Of a stretch of DNA of 64,000 bases, positions 61,041 to 64,000 are shown in pieces. Origin of the DNA: Arthrobacter sp. PGP41 (GTDB lineage: Bacteria; Actinomycetota; Actinomycetes; Actinomycetales; Micrococcaceae); assembly GCF_002953935.1 (NCBI RefSeq), contig NZ_CP026514.1, positions 496,001 through 560,000 on the forward strand, given 5' to 3'. The translations under genes were made by a program, and so were the position numbers. The notes under the pieces were generated by a model. The model did not search any database. It was not told where the DNA came from and saw only the letters and a program-made list of their open reading frames with translations. The stretch's first letter is position 1; every line of letters begins with the position of its first letter.

Positions 61041-62399
61041 CTACCGGCCGGTGCCGCCGTAGACCGTTGCTTCGTTTTCGCTGTCCAGGTCAAAGGCCTT
61101 GTGGATGACACGCACGGCCTCGTCCAGGAGGTCCGCGTGGGTCACAACGGAGATGCGGATCTCGGAGGTGGAGATCATGTTGATGTTGATACCGGCGTCG
61201 GAGAGGGCTTTGAAGAACGTTGCCGAGACGCCGGGGTGCGAGCGCATGCCTGCACCGATCAGCGACAACTTGCCGATCTGCTCGTTGTACTCGATGCTCT
61301 CGAAGCCGATCTGGTCCTGCGCCGCATGGAGGGCCGCCAGTGCGTCGGCGCCTTCCACGATGGGGAGCGTAAACGAGATGTCCGTCCGGCCCGTGCCGTG
61401 GGTGGAAACGTTCTGCACGATCATGTCGATGTTCGAGTGGGCGTCGGCGATGACCTGGAAGATCGCTGCGGCCTTGCCCGGAATGTCCGGAACGCCAACA
61501 ACAGTGACCTTGGCTTCGGAACGGTCGTGCGCAACGCCGGAGATGATTGGCTGCTCCAAGGCAACTCCCTCTTGTGTGGTGATCTTGTCTTCGGCGCTGG
61601 GGATGACCCAGGTGCCTTCGTGCTGGCTGAATGAGGAACGGACATGCAGGGGCACGCCGAACCTGCGGGCATACTCCACGCAGCGCAGGTGGAGGATCTT
61701 GGCGCCGGACGCTGCGAGCTCCAGCATTTCCTCGCTGGAGATCCGCTCAATCTTCTGGGCGGAGGGAACTACGCGGGGATCTGCCGTGTAGATGCCGTCC
61801 ACGTCCGTGTAGATCTCGCACACATCCGCCTCAAGGGCCGCAGCCAGCGCCACCGCGGTGGTGTCTGACCCGCCCCTGCCGAGGGTGGTGATCTCGTTGG
61901 TGGCACGGCTCATGCCCTGGAATCCGGCCACAATGGCGATGTTGCCCTTGTCCAGCGCCGTCCGGATCCGGTGGGGATCCACATCGATGATCCGGGCCTT
62001 GCCGTGGATGCCGTCAGTGATCATGCCGGCCTGGGAACCGGTGAAGGACTGGGCGGAGGCGCCCAGTTTATTGATGGCCATGGCCAGCAGCGCCATGGAG
62101 ATGCGCTCGCCGGCGGACAGCAGCATGTCCATTTCGCGGGCGGGTGCCGAGTCCGTCACCTGGGCGGCAAGGTCCAGGAGTTCGTCCGTGGTGTCACCCA
62201 TGGCAGAGACCACAACAACCACCTCGTTGCCGGCGGCCTGCGCGTCCACCACCCGTTTGGCAACCCGCTTGATGCCGTCCGCGTCCGCCACGGAGGATCC
62301 GCCGAACTTCTGCACGATGAGCTGCTTTGTCACCGCACGGCCGGCGGGCAGCCCCTGCGGCTGCGTTGCGTTGTGCACTTCGGTAGTGGGCGTACTCAT
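61041..62399 (-). CDS. lysC: Aspartate kinase
   Basis: The 452-residue enzyme has the kinase motifs [25 protein letters not shown] and [39 protein letters not shown], followed by two ACT domains ([33 protein letters not shown] and [43 protein letters not shown]). It phosphorylates aspartate at the entry to lysine, methionine and threonine synthesis. The first 22 residues before [10 protein letters not shown] are an extension; the GTG there is an alternative start. No asd gene is seen in the 200 bp upstream. Confidence 0.93.
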   Translation of the reverse strand: MSTPTTEVHNATQPQGLPAGRAVTKQLIVQKFGGSSVADADGIKRVAKRVVDAQAAGNEVVVVVSAMGDTTDELLDLAAQVTDSAPAREMDMLLSAGERISMALLAMAINKLGASAQSFTGSQAGMITDGIHGKARIIDVDPHRIRTALDKGNIAIVAGFQGMSRATNEITTLGRGGSDTTAVALAAALEADVCEIYTDVDGIYTADPRVVPSAQKIERISSEEMLELAASGAKILHLRCVEYARRFGVPLHVRSSFSQHEGTWVIPSAEDKITTQEGVALEQPIISGVAHDRSEAKVTVVGVPDIPGKAAAIFQVIADAHSNIDMIVQNVSTHGTGRTDISFTLPIVEGADALAALHAAQDQIGFESIEYNEQIGKLSLIGAGMRSHPGVSATFFKALSDAGININMISTSEIRISVVTHADLLDEAVRVIHKAFDLDSENEATVYGGTGR

Positions 62400-62605
62400 G
62401 CGCGTACCTTCACTGGATCTGTAGGGGTTTGGAGGCCAGGCAGCCTAACGCCTGGTCGGCGCGACTTCTCCCCACAGTTTATCGCCGCCCGCTGCCCGGG
62501 GTTGAATTGTGACCATTTCCGGCCGGCCAGGCAGCCCCTGGAGGGCGCGGGCGGCGTAGGCTCAGAGCGTCAGAATGCAAAGACTGTGGGGGCAGGTGCA
62601 GATCG

Positions 62606-63571
62606 ATGGCAAGGATTTCTGAGGTACCGGGATATTCGGGCGTGCCGGTGTCCGACGACGGAATATCGGCGCGTGGCGTCAGCCGAAGCTTCGGCGCGGT
62701 GCGCGCCGTCGAACACATGGACTTCCATGCTCCGGCAGGGAAGGTGACCGCCCTGATCGGACCCAACGGCGCCGGCAAGACAACGCTCCTGCTGATGCTG
62801 GCATCGCTGCTGGCGCCGGATGAGGGGACAATCAGCGTGGGGGGCCTGGATCCCCTCCGCCACCGCGCGCAGGTCAGAAGGCGCCTGGGCTGGATGCCCG
62901 ATACGTTGGGCGTGTGGGAGTCTTTGACCGCCCGGGAGATCCTCACCCAGATGGCCCGCTTTTACCGGCTGCCGGCCGGAGGCCTCGGCCAAAGGGTGGC
63001 CGCCATGCTGGAAAGGGTCCGGCTGGACGATCTCGCGGACCAGCCGGCACGGGTGTTGTCCCGCGGGCAGCAGCAGCGGCTGAGCCTCGCCAGGGCACTG
63101 ATCCACGACCCTTCAGTCCTGCTCCTTGATGAGCCAGCCTCTGGCCTGGACCCGGGCTCGCGGGTGGAACTCCGCACCATGCTGAGGCAGTTGGCGGCGG
63201 AGGGCAAGGCCGTGGTGGTGTCCTCCCACGTCCTCAGTGAACTCGACGAGATCGCCGACGGCGCAGTGTTCGTCAATAGGGGCCGCACAGTCCGCCAGCA
63301 GTCCACTGCCGAAGCAGCCGCCGCGGGCCGGCGGTACGCGATCTCCGGCTCGGACCCGGCAGCACTGGCCGCAAGGCTTACCGCCCTGGGAATGGCGTTC
63401 CGCGTCGAGGATGGCCGCCGTCCGGGCGTGAGCCTGGTGCTGAACAACGACGGCGATGCGGAGCGCCTCCTGCGGGACCTGGTGCTGGCCGGCGTCGGAA
63501 TCATTTCCTGTGCCCCCGCAAGCGGGGCCCTTGAAGAGACCTACATGAACCTTGAGGGGGAGCGGCAGTGA
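62606..63571 (+). CDS. ABC transporter ATP-binding protein
   Basis: The 321-residue subunit has Walker A GPNGAGKT (about residues 52-59), the Q-loop area, the signature LSRGQQQRLSLARAL, Walker B VLLLDEPASGLDP and the H-loop VVVSSHVLSELDEIADG. A C-terminal half extends beyond the ATPase core (QSTAEAAAAGRRYAISGSDPAALAARLTALG), typical of ABC-2 exporters. It is coupled to the permease gene by a 4-bp overlap. Confidence 0.92.
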   Translation: MARISEVPGYSGVPVSDDGISARGVSRSFGAVRAVEHMDFHAPAGKVTALIGPNGAGKTTLLLMLASLLAPDEGTISVGGLDPLRHRAQVRRRLGWMPDTLGVWESLTAREILTQMARFYRLPAGGLGQRVAAMLERVRLDDLADQPARVLSRGQQQRLSLARALIHDPSVLLLDEPASGLDPGSRVELRTMLRQLAAEGKAVVVSSHVLSELDEIADGAVFVNRGRTVRQQSTAEAAAAGRRYAISGSDPAALAARLTALGMAFRVEDGRRPGVSLVLNNDGDAERLLRDLVLAGVGIISCAPASGALEETYMNLEGERQ

Positions 63572-64000
63572 GCCAGGCAACCGACAACAGGCAGGACACC
63601 TCGGGAACCGGCGCATCAGCAGCCTATCTTGCGGGAATCAGGAATGTGGTGGTCCTGGAACTGAAGCAGCGCCTGCGTTCGCGCGGCTGGTACATCTTGC
63701 TGGCCATCTGGTTTGTCCTGACCGGTGTGGTCACCCTGCTGACGTGGGCCGGCTGGAACGCCTCGCAGGCTGCCCAGCGGGCGTATGGAGGCTATGTTCC
63801 GCCGGAGCCGGCCGGGCCGGGTTCAATGATCTTTGAAGTGGTGCTGGCATTCGTCCTGTTGTTCGCATTGCTGGTGGCGCCCGCCTTGTCTGCCAATGCA
63901 ATCACCGGGGACCGGGCAGGCGGCACCCTGGCGATCCTGCAGGTCACCCTCCTCGAACCCGGCCAGATACTGTGGGGGAAGTTTTTTGCCGCCTGGCTGG
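63568..64000 (+). CDS. ABC-2 type transporter permease, 3' end cut by window edge
   Basis: The GTG overlaps the ATPase stop and the frame is open for 144 codons to the edge. The visible part has helices (SRGWYILLAIWFVLTGVVTLLTWAG and IFEVVLAFVLLFALLVAPALSANAITGDR) and the cytosolic GTLAILQVTLLEPGQILWGKFFAAWL segment, typical of ABC-2 permeases. With the ATPase it forms an exporter; substrate unknown. Confidence 0.88.
   Translation, partial: MSQATDNRQDTSGTGASAAYLAGIRNVVVLELKQRLRSRGWYILLAIWFVLTGVVTLLTWAGWNASQAAQRAYGGYVPPEPAGPGSMIFEVVLAFVLLFALLVAPALSANAITGDRAGGTLAILQVTLLEPGQILWGKFFAAWL

Overview
The window is a chromosomal segment of a high-GC actinobacterium, most likely a Micrococcaceae member of the Arthrobacter/Pseudarthrobacter type. 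The reasons are the strong GC bias at third codon positions, frequent GTG starts, 4-bp ATGA/GTGA gene overlaps, the purS-purQ-purL order, a Gls24/AmaP envelope-stress cluster, SSI-type inhibitors, and actinobacterial families such as DUF3151, DUF6286 and DUF503. I see no insertion sequence, prophage, integron or CRISPR array; the content is core and metabolic, with small accessory pockets.

Layout. 1-3935: a minus operon of a DMT exporter, a zincin and a CDF metal exporter (cut by the window edge), then a membrane DsbA-like protein and a PHP-domain protein. 3987-4497: a promoter, tRNA-Glu, tRNA-Asp, tRNA-Phe and a terminator. 4649-6933: a five-gene Gls24/AmaP operon. 6938-13553: a sugar locus (GH13 glucosidase, ABC uptake system, LacI regulator) with a LacI-type operator. 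13578-15315: exonuclease III with an unknown partner. 15559-22543: valine/branched-chain catabolism (mmsA, HIBYL-CoA hydrolase, mmsB, enoyl-CoA hydratase, acyl-CoA dehydrogenase, MarR). 22574-24098: a TipAS-like regulator, a small membrane protein and a cold-shock protein. 24232-27554: a two-component system divergent from an HbpS-like secreted protein and an ankyrin lipoprotein, resembling SenS/SenR/HbpS. 27624-32746: a ketone-body/short-chain acid operon (CoA-transferase, AtoE, thiolase) with a divergent IclR regulator. 32847-41084: housekeeping genes (nadE, pyrE, TrmH-type methylase, fba, a UDG-family protein) mixed with signalling genes (GAF-ANTAR, STAS). 41443-46324: zinc carboxypeptidase, purA, and a sigma factor with a membrane partner. 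46385-50593: small enzymes, DUFs and a nuclease-like gene among palindromic repeats. 50660-53992: purSQL. 54264-59776: a large secreted subtilase facing an operon of two SSI-like genes around an uncharacterised protein. 59786-64000: an OhrR-like regulator, two tiny paralogues, lysC, and an ABC exporter cut by the window end.

The parts most worth follow-up are: the SSI-orphan-SSI operon facing the subtilase, in which one inhibitor-like protein has lost its signal peptide and one disulfide; the SenS/SenR/HbpS-like module; two families of short intergenic palindromes, one of which starts exactly at the stop codons of neighbouring genes; and the twin small FGPA-motif proteins beside an orphan OhrR-like regulator. 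Nothing could be searched against a database, so family names rest on motif recognition.
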